The notes below the pieces were generated by a model, which was not told where the DNA came from, ran no database searches, and saw only the letters and a program-made list of their open reading frames with translations. A stretch of DNA of 42,515 nt. It comes from Azospirillum brasilense (GTDB lineage Bacteria > Pseudomonadota > Alphaproteobacteria > Azospirillales > Azospirillaceae). Shown in pieces: positions 16,237 through 24,741 of the stretch. The stretch spans positions 1-42,515 of the forward strand of contig NZ_QLKQ01000070.1 of assembly GCF_003349955.1 (NCBI RefSeq). Direction: 5' to 3'. Numbering within the stretch: the stretch's first letter is position 1; each line of letters begins with the position of its first letter. A program made the translations under genes and the position numbers.

Positions 16237-17273
16237 CCGACCCGGCCATCCGCTTCCTCTACATCGACGACGACGCCGCCATGGCGCGGCTGGTGCAACG
16301 GAAGCTCGAGCGGCGCGGTTACATCGTGGAATGCGCAAAGGACGGCCAGGAGGGGTTGAGCCGGCTGGACTTGGGCGGCATCGCGGTGGTTGGGCTGGAT
16401 CACGAGATGCCCGGGGTGACCGGGCTGGACATCCTGCCCATCCTGCTGTCGCGCGACGATGCGCCGCCGGTCGTCTACGTCACGGGTGCGGGGGACACGC
16501 GGGTGGCCGTCGCGGCGCTGAAGGCGGGCGCGGACGATTACGTCCCCAAGGAAGCCGGGGAGGAATTCTTCGATCTGCTGGTGGCGGCCATCGAGCAGTC
16601 CCTGGAGAAGGCGCATCTGCGCCGGGAAAGAGAGCTTGCGGAGCGGGAGGTGCGTGCCGCGCGGGACCGCGCGGAATTGCTCCTGCGGGAAGTCAACCAC
16701 CGTGTCGCCAACAGCCTGGCTCTGGTCGGAGCCTTCATACAAATGCAGAAATCCAGCCTGTCCGACCCCGAGGCCCGCGCCGCGCTGGGCGAGACGCAGG
16801 CGCGCATCATCGCGATCGCCGGCATCCACCGAAGCCTTTACACCTCCGACGACGTGCGTTCGGTTCGGATCGACCTGTATCTGGAAACGCTGCTCGCCGG
16901 AATGCACAGCGCGATGACGACCCGGCACCCCGATCGCTTCAGCGTCGTTGCCGATGCGGTGTCGGTGCCGACCGACAAGGCCGTGTCCCTGGCGGTGATC
17001 GTGACCGAGCTGGTCACGAACGCCTGCAAATACGCTTACCCGGATGGCCGGATCGGCAGCATCCGCGTCCGGGCGACCGCCGCCGACGGGCATCTGTCGG
17101 TGAGCGTGGAGGATGACGGTGTCGGCTTCTCCCATGACGACGCTCCGCAGGGAACCGGCCTGGGCACGCGGATTGTCCAGGCGATGGCGACCAGCCTGGG
17201 AGCGCGGCTGAACTACGACAGGCGGCATGCCGGCACCTGGGTGACGCTGACGATGCCGTTTCAGCCGATGTGA
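16233..17273 (+). CDS. Receiver-HisKA_2 sensor histidine kinase
   Basis: 346 aa. Seen: an N-terminal receiver (IDDDAAMA; acceptor in VVGLDHEMPG; Thr in VYVTGAGD; Lys in DYVPKEAG), a short coiled coil, then a HisKA_2-type dimerisation domain with the phospho-His in LREVNHRVANSL, and a HATPase_c domain (TELVTNACKYA, VEDDGVGF, GTGLGTRIV). Cytoplasmic; its input is its own receiver rather than a ligand domain. Known: HisKA_2 and related HWE kinases are abundant in alphaproteobacteria and several feed the PhyR general stress response. That link is only a possibility here. Start at ATG 16233 from the ATGA overlap and the fit of the receiver; the open frame upstream is a shadow of the regulator. Confidence 0.92.
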   Translation: MTDPAIRFLYIDDDAAMARLVQRKLERRGYIVECAKDGQEGLSRLDLGGIAVVGLDHEMPGVTGLDILPILLSRDDAPPVVYVTGAGDTRVAVAALKAGADDYVPKEAGEEFFDLLVAAIEQSLEKAHLRRERELAEREVRAARDRAELLLREVNHRVANSLALVGAFIQMQKSSLSDPEARAALGETQARIIAIAGIHRSLYTSDDVRSVRIDLYLETLLAGMHSAMTTRHPDRFSVVADAVSVPTDKAVSLAVIVTELVTNACKYAYPDGRIGSIRVRATAADGHLSVSVEDDGVGFSHDDAPQGTGLGTRIVQAMATSLGARLNYDRRHAGTWVTLTMPFQPM

Positions 17274-17322
17274 GGATGCCCGCCGAGGCTAATTCCGCGC
17301 CTGACATGCTGTAGAAACAACG

Positions 17323-17360
17323 AAAAAAGGCCTAGCACGCATTGCGGCTAAGCCTTTGAA
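17323..17360 (-). terminator. Rho-independent terminator of tRNA-Arg
   Basis: On the minus strand AAAGGCTTAGC pairs with GCTA-GGCCTTT across a 10-base loop with one bulge and runs into six T residues, directly 3' of the tRNA. Confidence 0.8.
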
Positions 17361-17365
17361 ATCGC

Positions 17366-17442
<77 letters not shown>

Positions 17443-17459
17443 ATCATCAGCGGAGGCGC

Positions 17460-17488
17460 ACCATAGCGAAAAGCCTGACCGAGTGCAA
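17460..17488 (-). promoter_or_regulatory. Promoter of tRNA-Arg
   Basis: On the minus strand TTGCAC (17488-17483), 17 bases, TATGGT (17465-17460), about 17 bases before the mature tRNA 5' end. Confidence 0.6.
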
Positions 17489-17508
17489 ACACTCCTTTCG
17501 ACATTTTT

Positions 17509-18516
17509 TCACCCCCCGCCGGGGCCGCCCGTCCGCGCCGACTTCGCGGCCAGGAGGCTGCGGTTGCGGTCGGCGCCGCTCGCCAAGGGCTGCTTGGGGT
17601 TCTCGATCCAGGCGGCGATGTCGTTGACCACCACCGGACCCTTCAGGTCGCGCAGCAGCATGTGCCAGCCGTCGGGATAGACCGCCACCACATGCCGCCC
17701 GCCGGACTCGAATTCCTCGACCGCGCGGTCGACCGGTGTCTTCGGCAGCACCTCCTCGTGGGCGCCGTAGAGCACCAGGGACGGCACCTTCAGATGGCCG
17801 CAGGCGGCCAGGGCGGTGCCCATCAGGTCGGTCAGCCCCTCCAGCGCGTCGACGCGGGAGCCTTTGATGACCAGCGGGTCGCGGCCCAGGGCGCGCAGCA
17901 TCTCGATGTTGTCGGACGCCTGGATCTTCAGATCCTTCGGCGGGTGCACCACCATTCCGGGAACCGTGTTGTAGCTGAGCCAGAGCAGAGCGCGCGGGAA
18001 GAAGCCCATCGCGTCGCGGCCCCAGACGGCGGGGGCGACCAGGATCGTGCCGTTCACGTCGGGTGGATTCGGGGCGGTCATCGCCGCCAGCACCACGGCC
18101 CCACCCATGCTCTCGCCCATCAGATAGACCGGCAGGCCGGGGTGGCGGGCGTGGATCTGGGACACCGCCGTCTTCAGGTCGGCCACCAGCGTGTCGGTGC
18201 CCGGCCAGATGCCGGTGTTCCGCGTGGCGCCGAAGCCGCGCTGGTCGTAGGCGTAGACGGCGATCCCCCGCGCGGCGAGGCTGCGACCGGCCCCGTCGAA
18301 GGCGTTGGAATAGTCGTTGTAGCCGTGCAGGGCCAGCACCGCCGCGCGCGGCGCCTCGTCCTCGGGCAGCCAGCGGCGCAGCGGCAGTTCGAAGCCGTCG
18401 GCGGCGATCAGGGCGCTGTCGGTCAGGGCCGGCTGGGTCACCGGCAGCCCCATCGGCTGATAGGCCGCGGTGCAGCCGGACAGCAGAAGGCCGATCCCGA
18501 CGATCAGTTTCGCCAT
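17509..18516 (-). CDS. Lipoprotein alpha/beta hydrolase (monoacylglycerol lipase / lysophospholipase-like)
   Basis: 335 aa. Seen: a short lipoprotein signal, MAKLIVGIGLLLSGC, with lipobox LLSGC (Cys15). It is followed by an alpha/beta-hydrolase fold of the serine-aminopeptidase-like (Hydrolase_4) type: oxyanion region LALHGYND, nucleophile elbow GESMGG, an acid residue expected in the LYGAHEEVLP region and the catalytic His in DGWHMLLRD. The substrate is presumably a membrane-derived lipid ester, acted on at the envelope. A longer start at 18555 overlapping the ABC gene would add 13 mostly Arg/Gly residues; the lipobox fits either. The start lies 29 bases after the stop of the ABC ATPase, so they are probably one transcript. 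Confidence 0.85.
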   Translation of the reverse strand: MAKLIVGIGLLLSGCTAAYQPMGLPVTQPALTDSALIAADGFELPLRRWLPEDEAPRAAVLALHGYNDYSNAFDGAGRSLAARGIAVYAYDQRGFGATRNTGIWPGTDTLVADLKTAVSQIHARHPGLPVYLMGESMGGAVVLAAMTAPNPPDVNGTILVAPAVWGRDAMGFFPRALLWLSYNTVPGMVVHPPKDLKIQASDNIEMLRALGRDPLVIKGSRVDALEGLTDLMGTALAACGHLKVPSLVLYGAHEEVLPKTPVDRAVEEFESGGRHVVAVYPDGWHMLLRDLKGPVVVNDIAAWIENPKQPLASGADRNRSLLAAKSARTGGPGGG

Positions 18517-18544
18517 GCGGCCGCCCGCCCTGCGCCGCCCCGCC

Positions 18545-19558
18545 CTACACCGCATCGTGGGCGATCTCCTTGCGGGCGTGGGCGCCGCCGGTCAATTGCA
18601 GGAAGATGTCCTCCAGGTCCGACTCCTCGGTGCTGAGATCGACGATTCCCAGCCCGGCCCCGGCCAGGGCCGCCAGGATGCCGTCCACCCGCTGGTGGCT
18701 CGGCTGGTAGCGGACGATCAGCCGCCGCGGCTCGGCCAGTTCGGCGGTGAAGGCGGACAGTTCCGCCGGCACGGCGTCCAGGTCGCGGTCGACCAGGACG
18801 GTCAGCGCCTTGGCGTCCACCCGGCGGAGCAGCGTGGCCGTCGGCTCGCAGGCCACCACCGTGCCGTGGTTGATGATGGCGATGGAGTCGCACAGCTCCT
18901 GCGCCTCCTCCAGATAGTGGGTGGTCAGCAGCACCGTCGAGCCCTCGCGGTTCAGCTTGCGCACATGCTCCCAGAGCTGGATGCGCAGTTCCACGTCCAC
19001 CCCGGCGGTCGGCTCGTCCAGCACCAGGACGGGCGGGGTGTGGACCATCGCCTTCGCCACCATCAGCCGCCGCTTCATGCCACCCGACAGCGACCGGGCG
19101 TAGGCGTCGGCCTTGTCGCGCAAGCCCACGGCCTCCAGCAGCTCCTCGGTCCGGCGCTCGGCCTTGGGCACGCCGTAGAGGCCGGCCTGAAGCTCCAGCA
19201 TTTCCCGCGGGGTGAAAAAGGGGTCCATGTTCAGTTCCTGGGGGACCACGCCGATCGACGCCCGCGCCTGACGCGGATGGGCGTCGATGTCGGTTCCCCA
19301 GATCGACACCGTGCCGCCGGTCTTGTTGACCAGCCCCGCCATGATGTTGATCAGCGTGGACTTGCCCGCTCCGTTCGGCCCCAGCAGCCCGAACACCGCC
19401 CCGCGGGGAATCGCCAGGTCGATGCCCTTAAGAGCTTGTTTCGGGCCGGCCTTTCCAGAGGCCTGATAGGTCTTGGTGAGGCCGCGCACCTCCACGGCGT
19501 AGGCGGGGACGGCGTAAGCGAGCAGGGCGGCGGCGTTTTGCGGGGCGTGCGCAACCAT
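18545..19558 (-). CDS. ABC transporter ATP-binding protein (ABC-2/DrrA-like)
   Basis: 337 aa. Seen: Walker A GPNGAGKST, Q-loop VVPQELN, signature LSGGMKRR, Walker B VLVLDEP, H-loop TTHYLEEA, then a C-terminal extension (about residues 240-337) as in ATPases that pair with ABC-2-type permeases for drug, polysaccharide or Nod-factor-like export. LSGGMKRR and PTAGVDVELR are typical of this subfamily. The expected permease gene is not next to it in this window; the adjacent downstream gene is a lipoprotein hydrolase instead. The substrate cannot be predicted. The N-terminal 20 residues are Ala-rich and poorly conserved-looking, so translation could start slightly later. Confidence 0.9.
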   Translation of the reverse strand: MVAHAPQNAAALLAYAVPAYAVEVRGLTKTYQASGKAGPKQALKGIDLAIPRGAVFGLLGPNGAGKSTLINIMAGLVNKTGGTVSIWGTDIDAHPRQARASIGVVPQELNMDPFFTPREMLELQAGLYGVPKAERRTEELLEAVGLRDKADAYARSLSGGMKRRLMVAKAMVHTPPVLVLDEPTAGVDVELRIQLWEHVRKLNREGSTVLLTTHYLEEAQELCDSIAIINHGTVVACEPTATLLRRVDAKALTVLVDRDLDAVPAELSAFTAELAEPRRLIVRYQPSHQRVDGILAALAGAGLGIVDLSTEESDLEDIFLQLTGGAHARKEIAHDAV

Positions 19559-19627
19559 GGAGTCGAAAGGGCCTTTCCGGTCGTGCCCCCTGGTCCGAAC
19601 CCCCGGGGGCGATCACTGTCCAATCAC

Positions 19628-19655
19628 TTGATCCGTCCGGCGCGTCGGGTATGAT
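19628..19655 (+). promoter_or_regulatory. Promoter of the zinc-finger gene
   Basis: TTGATC (19628-19633), 16 bases, TATGAT (19650-19655). Downstream in the 5' leader a perfect inverted repeat TTAACG/CGTTAA (19691-19706, spacer 4) may be an operator. Confidence 0.5.
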
Positions 19656-19739
19656 CCGACCCCGCGCGCGTGCCTCATTCGGTGGGCATCTTAACGATGG
19701 CGTTAACGCGCGCGTGTGTCAAAGTGGAGGATGTCTGCC

Positions 19740-19922
19740 ATGCAGCCAATTGAAACGATTGAAGTCGAGACCCTGACCGTCGGGTGCGACGGTGGCGGCG
19801 GCGCGCTCGGCCACCCGCTGGTCTATCTGACGCTGAGCGCCGAGGGCAAGGTCGAGTGCCCCTACTGCTCGCGTCACTTCGTCCTGAAGGAAGGCGCCAA
19901 GACGGGCACGCACGGGCACTGA
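19740..19922 (+). CDS. Zinc-finger CHCC-domain protein (NDUFS6-like)
   Basis: 60 aa. Seen: ligands Cys16, His25, Cys40 and Cys43 with spacing C-x8-H-x14-C-x2-C, the CHCC zinc-finger signature found in the mitochondrial complex I subunit NDUFS6 and in small alphaproteobacterial homologues. It is probably a zinc-bearing accessory subunit of respiratory complex I, by family relationship; there is no complex I gene nearby to support this. ATG 19740 was preferred over 19731 because GGAGG lies 9 bases upstream of the former and abuts the latter. It is followed by a strong terminator, so it is monocistronic. Confidence 0.88.
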   Translation: MQPIETIEVETLTVGCDGGGGALGHPLVYLTLSAEGKVECPYCSRHFVLKEGAKTGTHGH

Positions 19923-19966
19923 GCCCGGCGGCGCTTCTTACAGGGCGGAAATCCCGCGCGCAGCGA

Positions 19967-19995
19967 GGGCCGGAGCAATCCGGCCCTTTTTGTTT
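19967..19995 (+). terminator. Rho-independent terminator of the zinc-finger gene
   Basis: GGGCCGGA (19967-19974), loop gcaa, TCCGGCCC (19979-19986), then TTTTTGTTT: a perfect 8-bp stem with a tetraloop and T-tract. Confidence 0.9.
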
Positions 19996-20261
19996 GCCGG
20001 CGGTCCGAACCGGTGGTTCAGGGCGATTCTGTGGCCTTTCCGCCACCCGACGCTGTTACGATGCAACGTGTGGGCTGCGGCGGTCATATGCCTCTTTTGT
20101 TGCAATTGTGAAAAATATAGAACGAACCGCCTTGACGCGCGTCGCGATCCGCCTTCTACTTTTTTGCGGCGCAAAAGAGGCGCCCATCGCAATTGCCCGC
20201 TCAGGTCCTCCGCATGCTTTTTCCTGAGGCCAACGCTCTCGCGCCAGATGAGGCCCGATCC

Positions 20262-22325
20262 ATGAGCCAAGAGACGGAAGAGCAATACAGAAGCATTTTC
20301 GAGAACGCGGTCGAGGGCATCTACCAGACCACGGTGGACGGGCGTTATCTGCGGGTCAATCCGGCGCTGGCGCGGATTTACGGCTACCGCTCGCCGGCCG
20401 ACCTGATCGACAACCTGACGGACATCGCCGGCCAGCTCTACGTCGATCCCGGCAAGCGCGAGGCCTTCGCCCGCCTGATGGCGGAGCGCGACGTGGTGCA
20501 GAGCTTCGAGGCGCGGGTCTTCCGCAGCGATGGCTCGATCATCTGGATTTCGGAGAACGCGCGCTGCGTGCGCGATCCGCAGGGCCGCATCCGCTACTAC
20601 GAAGGCACCGTCCAGGACATCACCGAGCGCAAGCAGCACGAGGAGAAGATCCGGCTGCTCGCCACCGTCTTCGACAGCGTGGCCGACGGCATCCTCATCG
20701 TCGACCCCGACCTGTCGGTGCAGGCGGTCAACCCGGCCTACGAGGTGATGACCGACTTCCAGCGCGAGGCGCTTCTCCACCGCCCGCTGGTGATCTTCGC
20801 CCCCGGCTCGCACGAGCGCGCCTTCATCGACGACATCTGGCGCACCGCCCGCACGGAAGGCCGCTGGCAGGGCGAGGTGACCAGCTTCCGCCATTCCGGC
20901 GACGCCTTCGCGGCCTCGCTGTCGGTCACGGCGGTGCGCGCGCCGGGCGGGGTGCTGGAGCATTACGTGCTGACGCTCGCCGACATCAGCCAGCGCAAGT
21001 ACCAGGAACACCAGATCCGCTACCAGGCCAGCTTCGACCGGCTGACCGACCTGCCCAACCGCTGGCTGGTCTGCGAGCGGCTGGAGGAGGCCATCGCGCG
21101 TGCCCAGCGCATGCGCACCAAGGTCGCCGTGGCCTTCCTCGACCTCAACCGCTTCAAGCAGGTGAACGACACGCTGGGCCACCATGCCGGCGACGACCTG
21201 CTGAAGCTGGTGGCCAAGCGGCTGCGCAACTGCACCCGCGTGTCCGACACGGTGGGCCGGCTGGGCGGCGACGAGTTCCTGATCGTGGCGCCCGACGCCG
21301 TGGACCGCGCCTCCGGCGCCCGGCTGGTCGAGAAGGTGCTTTATTCGATGGGCGAGCCCTTCGCCGTCCACAACCAGGAGCTTTTCTGCGGCGCCTCGAT
21401 CGGCGTCGCCTTCTTCCCCGACGACGGCGAGACGGCGGACCAGCTCCTGCGCAACGCCGACCTCGCCATGTACCACGCCAAGCGCAACCCGGAATGCAAG
21501 TTCGTCTTCTACGAGGCGGGCATGCGGGAGCGCACCGGCTTCACGCTGGGGCTGGAAAGCGACCTGCGCCGCGCCGCCGCGACCGGCGAGGAGTTCGCGC
21601 TGCATTTCCAGCCCAAGGTGGACATGCCGCAGCGCGGCTATCACCGGGTGATCGGGGCGGAGGCGCTGATCCGCTGGCACCACCCGGTGCGCGGCCTCGT
21701 CAGCCCGGCGGAGTTCATCCCGCTGGCCGAGGAAACCGGCCTGATCTGGGAAATCGGTGCCTGGACCCTGAGGGAGGCCTGCGGCCGGCTGGCCGGCTGG
21801 CTGGCCGCCGGGCTGGACATCGCCTCGGTGTCGGTCAATCTGTCGCCGCGCCAATTCCAGGATGCGCGTCTGGTGAACTTCGTCCGCGACGTGGTGGAGC
21901 GCAGCGGCGTGCCGCCGGAGCGGCTGGAGCTGGAGCTGACCGAGGGCGCCATGATCGGCGACATCGAGAAGGCGGTGACCATCCTGCACGGGCTGAAGGG
22001 GATCGGCATCCGCCTGTCCATCGACGATTTCGGGACCGGCTATTCCTCGCTGGCCTATCTGAAGCGCTTCCCGATCAACACGCTGAAGATCGACCGCAGC
22101 TTCGTCCGCGACATCGTGCAGTCGGCCACCGACCCGGCCATCGTCAACACCATCGTGAACCTCGCCGACAGCCTGGGCTTCGACACCATCGCCGAGGGGG
22201 TGGAGACGGAGGAGCAGGCGGACATGCTGCGCCGTCAGCGCTGCACGCGCATCCAGGGCTTTCTCATCAGCCGCCCGCTGGACGTGGACGCCTTCCAGCG
22301 CTTCCTGGTGGAGAACGCCCGGTAG
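20262..22325 (+). CDS. PAS-PAS-GGDEF-EAL cyclic-di-GMP signalling protein
   Basis: 687 aa, cytoplasmic. Domains: PAS1 (about residues 5-125, ending ITERKQHEEKI), PAS2 (about 130-245), GGDEF (about 260-420) and EAL (about 435-685). GGDEF is intact at 335-339 with the inhibitory RxxD (RVSD) five residues before it. The EAL motif is intact at 467-469, and downstream DDFGTGYSSL and EGVE are present. Both cyclase and phosphodiesterase activities are therefore possible; which dominates cannot be told from sequence. Start: ATG 20262 has GAGG eight bases upstream and the PAS follows at once; ATG 20214 or TTG 20193 would add 16 or 23 residues. Upstream lies a possible TTGACG-type promoter (from about 20131) and a TTTTGC/GCAAAA palindrome (20162-20176). 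Monocistronic, convergent with the next gene. Confidence 0.93.
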   Translation: MSQETEEQYRSIFENAVEGIYQTTVDGRYLRVNPALARIYGYRSPADLIDNLTDIAGQLYVDPGKREAFARLMAERDVVQSFEARVFRSDGSIIWISENARCVRDPQGRIRYYEGTVQDITERKQHEEKIRLLATVFDSVADGILIVDPDLSVQAVNPAYEVMTDFQREALLHRPLVIFAPGSHERAFIDDIWRTARTEGRWQGEVTSFRHSGDAFAASLSVTAVRAPGGVLEHYVLTLADISQRKYQEHQIRYQASFDRLTDLPNRWLVCERLEEAIARAQRMRTKVAVAFLDLNRFKQVNDTLGHHAGDDLLKLVAKRLRNCTRVSDTVGRLGGDEFLIVAPDAVDRASGARLVEKVLYSMGEPFAVHNQELFCGASIGVAFFPDDGETADQLLRNADLAMYHAKRNPECKFVFYEAGMRERTGFTLGLESDLRRAAATGEEFALHFQPKVDMPQRGYHRVIGAEALIRWHHPVRGLVSPAEFIPLAEETGLIWEIGAWTLREACGRLAGWLAAGLDIASVSVNLSPRQFQDARLVNFVRDVVERSGVPPERLELELTEGAMIGDIEKAVTILHGLKGIGIRLSIDDFGTGYSSLAYLKRFPINTLKIDRSFVRDIVQSATDPAIVNTIVNLADSLGFDTIAEGVETEEQADMLRRQRCTRIQGFLISRPLDVDAFQRFLVENAR

Positions 22326-22359
22326 AGCGGCTCCCCGACCGGCCGCCCTGCGATGGGAA

Positions 22360-22384
22360 CGGGCCGGCGGGAAGCCGCGGCCCG
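22360..22384. terminator. GC-rich hairpin between convergent genes
   Basis: CGGGCC and GGCCCG enclose GGCGG/CCGC with loop gaag and one bulged G, between the GGDEF-EAL gene and the Cache-like gene that converge here. No T-run; it may work as a bidirectional hairpin. Confidence 0.45.
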
Positions 22385-22981
22385 TCAGTTGCCGAGCTTG
22401 TTGGTGTCGAGCACGATCATCGCCACGCCGATCTTCTCCTTGCTGGCCGGGTCGAGTACGGGAACGCTGACCTCGGTCAGCATGGCGTTCGTCTCGGCGT
22501 CCTTCTCCGGGTCGGTCATGTAGAGGTCGGAACCGCCGCTGTAGACCTTCTGCCACTTCGGCTCGTCACCCTGCCAATAGTCGGAGGTGCCGCCGGTCTG
22601 GGCGACGTTCAGGCCGCGGTTGTCCATCAGCAGGATTTCCACGATCCGGCCGTTGCTCTTGTCCGTCACCTCCTTCAGCCGCTTGGTCACGGCGTTGGCG
22701 GCGATTTTGTCATAAGTCGGGTTGGCGGACTTGGCCTTGGCCGCCGCCTTCCAATCGTTGTCCATGGCGTCGATCTTGGCTTGGTCGAGGCCCTTGTGCG
22801 CGGTGTTCTGGGCCTTGACGGCGTCGACCACCGCCGGGTCGGCGAGCCAGCTCTGGGTCTGTGGGCTCACCGTCTTGCGGACGTTGGCTTCCAGGGCGGG
22901 GTCGGCGGCGTAGGCCGGCAGGGTGCCGAGCATGGTCAGGACCGCCGCGGTGGACAGCAGCAGGGAAACGCGTTTGGACAT
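22385..22981 (-). CDS. Small periplasmic Cache/PDC-like protein
   Basis: 198 aa from ATG 22981, preceded by an excellent GGGAGGAA. Seen: a cleavable signal peptide (hydrophobic core VSLLLSTAAVLTML, cleavage after AYA at about residue 26), then a helical region and an alpha/beta domain with IVEILLMDNRGLNVAQTG and, near the C-terminus, VLDPASKEKIGVAMIVLDT. The strand pattern 'D-x-R-G-x-N-V-A' plus a closing 'G-V-A-M-I-V-L-D' is that of a single Cache (PDC) sensor domain, but no membrane anchor or signalling output is attached. It may be a free periplasmic sensor or ligand-binding partner. Not recognised as a named protein. Confidence 0.75.
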   Translation of the reverse strand: MSKRVSLLLSTAAVLTMLGTLPAYAADPALEANVRKTVSPQTQSWLADPAVVDAVKAQNTAHKGLDQAKIDAMDNDWKAAAKAKSANPTYDKIAANAVTKRLKEVTDKSNGRIVEILLMDNRGLNVAQTGGTSDYWQGDEPKWQKVYSGGSDLYMTDPEKDAETNAMLTEVSVPVLDPASKEKIGVAMIVLDTNKLGN

Positions 22982-23204
22982 CGATTCCTCCCAAGGTTGA
23001 TCCGCCCGCGGGCCGCCTTTGCGGCCTGTGCTCCGTGGGCGCAGAACCATAGGTCCCGTTTCATCCCGGCCGTCAGAGGAATGCGCGATTTATTCCGTTC
23101 AGCAGAAAATCAGTCGCACTAACCATTGTTGCCCTTGAAGCTCCCCACGGGAGTTTCCCCGGGTCGCGCCATCGTGGGGCGTCACGGCCAGAGAACGTCA
23201 CGGC

Positions 23205-23245
23205 CAAAGAAAAAGGCCCTTCCCCCGGTTGGAGGAAGGGCCTTT
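23205..23245 (-). terminator. Rho-independent terminator of the methionine-transport operon
   Basis: A perfect 12-bp stem, AAAGGCCCTTCC with GGAAGGGCCTTT (arms 23212-23223 and 23234-23245, loop 10), followed on the minus strand by a T-rich tract, starting 16 bases after the metQ1 stop. A tandem CGTCACGGCCA pair lies just beyond. Confidence 0.92.
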
Positions 23246-23261
23246 CCGGTCCGGCGGCGGG

Positions 23262-24062
23262 TTACCAGGCCGGGACCACGGCGCCCTTGAAGCGGTCGAG
23301 GATGAACTGCTTCACCTCGTCGCTCTGGTACACCTTCACCAGCGTGGCGACCCACGGCTTGTCCTGGTCGGCCTTGCGGACGGCGATGACGTTGGCGTAG
23401 GGGCTCTCGCTGGCCTCGCGGGCGATGGCGTCCTTGTTCGGGTCCAGGCCGGATTCCATGGCGAAGTTGGTGTTGATGACCGCCACGGTCACGTCGTCCA
23501 GCGAACGCGGGAGCTGCGCGGCGTCGAGTTCCAGAATCTGGAGCTTCTTCGGGTTCTCGGCGATGTCGAGCGGCGACGCCTTCAGGCCGGCGCTCTCCTT
23601 CACCTTCAGCAGCCCCTTGGCCTGGAGCAGCAGCAGGGCGCGGCCGCCGTTGGTCGGGTCGTTGGGGATGGAGACCTTGGCGCCGTCGGGCAGCTCGTCG
23701 AGGCTCTTCACCTTCTTCGAGTAGACGCCCATCGGGAAGATCACCGTCTTGGCGACGCTGACCAGCTCGTAGCCACGGTCCTTCACCTGGTTGTCCAGAT
23801 AGGGCTGGTGCTGGAAGGAGTTGGCGTTCAGGTCGCCCTGGGCCAGCGCCTGATTCGGGATGACGTAGTCGGAGAACTCCAGAACCGTCAGGTCGAGGCC
23901 TTCCTTGGCGGCCAGCGGCTTCACCTTCTCCAGGATCTGGCCGTGCGGGCCGGGGGTGACGCCGATCTTCAGGGCTTCGGCCGACGCGCCGACGGCGGTC
24001 GCCAGGGTCGCGATGCCGGCCACCAGACCGAAGGCGGCGCCGAGCACACGGGTACGGAACAT
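23262..24062 (-). CDS. metQ: Methionine ABC transporter substrate-binding protein (copy 1)
   Basis: 266 aa, NlpA/MetQ family. Seen: signal peptide cleaved near ASAEA (no lipobox Cys, so a soluble periplasmic protein), then LKIGVTPGPHGQIL and the family motifs EFSDYVIPNQAL, NSFQHQPYLDNQ, VSIPNDPTNGGRALLLL and LDAAQLPRSLDDV. It binds methionine (or a related compound) in the periplasm and delivers it to MetNI. ATG 24062 is preceded by GAGGAG; a TTG two codons earlier is possible. Last gene of the operon, 10 bases after metI, followed by a strong terminator. A second, divergent metQ lies at the promoter end of the same operon. Confidence 0.93.
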   Translation of the reverse strand: MFRTRVLGAAFGLVAGIATLATAVGASAEALKIGVTPGPHGQILEKVKPLAAKEGLDLTVLEFSDYVIPNQALAQGDLNANSFQHQPYLDNQVKDRGYELVSVAKTVIFPMGVYSKKVKSLDELPDGAKVSIPNDPTNGGRALLLLQAKGLLKVKESAGLKASPLDIAENPKKLQILELDAAQLPRSLDDVTVAVINTNFAMESGLDPNKDAIAREASESPYANVIAVRKADQDKPWVATLVKVYQSDEVKQFILDRFKGAVVPAW

Positions 24063-24072
24063 CTCCAACTCC

Positions 24073-24741
24073 TCAGGACTTCAGGTTGCGTTTGTTGACG
24101 CGGCGGGCGATCCAGTCGCCCGTCGATTGAACGATCTGCACCAGCACGATCAGCACGATCACCACCGCCAGCATGACCTCCGGCAGGAAGCGCTGGTAGC
24201 CGTAGCGGATGCCGAGGTCGCCCAGGCCGCCGCCGCCGACAGCACCCACCATGGCCGAATAGCCGATCAGGCTGACCACCGACAGCGTCAGGCCCAGCGC
24301 GATGGCGGGCATCGCCTCCGGCAGCAGGACCTTGCGGATGATCTGGAAGGGCGTGGCGCCCATGGACTGCGCCGCCTCGATCAGGCCGCGGTCGACCTCG
24401 CGCACGGCGCCCTCGACGATGCGGGCGATGAAGGGCACGGCGGCGACCGTCAGCGGCACGATGGCCGCGGCGGTGCCGATGGAGGTGCCGGCGATCAGGC
24501 GGGTGAAGGGGATGATCGCCACCACCAGGATGATGAAGGGGGTGGAGCGCGTCATGTTCACCAGCACGCCGGCGACCCGGTTGAAGGCGAGATTCTGCAG
24601 AAGCTCCCCCCGGCCGGTGACGGCCAGGAGCACGCCCAGCGGAAGGCCCAGCGCCGTGCCCAGGAGGCCCGACACCGCCACCATGTAGAGCGTGTCGAGA
24701 AGCGCCTTAAACAGCAGCGCGTAGATTTCCGGGGACAGCAT
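24073..24741 (-). CDS. metI: Methionine ABC transporter permease
   Basis: 222 aa. Seen: five hydrophobic segments as in MetI (for example TLYMVAVSGLLGTALGLPLGVLLAV; FIILVVAIIPFTRLIAG; AAIVPLTVAAVPFIARI) and the EAA loop EAAQSMGATPFQII that contacts the ATPase. It forms the transmembrane channel for methionine import with MetN and MetQ. ATG 24741 lies inside the end of metN (35-base overlap), which suggests translational coupling; a GTG at 24759 is an alternative start. Confidence 0.93.
   Translation of the reverse strand: MLSPEIYALLFKALLDTLYMVAVSGLLGTALGLPLGVLLAVTGRGELLQNLAFNRVAGVLVNMTRSTPFIILVVAIIPFTRLIAGTSIGTAAAIVPLTVAAVPFIARIVEGAVREVDRGLIEAAQSMGATPFQIIRKVLLPEAMPAIALGLTLSVVSLIGYSAMVGAVGGGGLGDLGIRYGYQRFLPEVMLAVVIVLIVLVQIVQSTGDWIARRVNKRNLKS

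Noticed and set aside
23262..24062. MetQ as a lipoprotein
   Set aside because: Neither MetQ copy has a lipobox cysteine; both signal peptides end in Ala-x-Ala-type sites.
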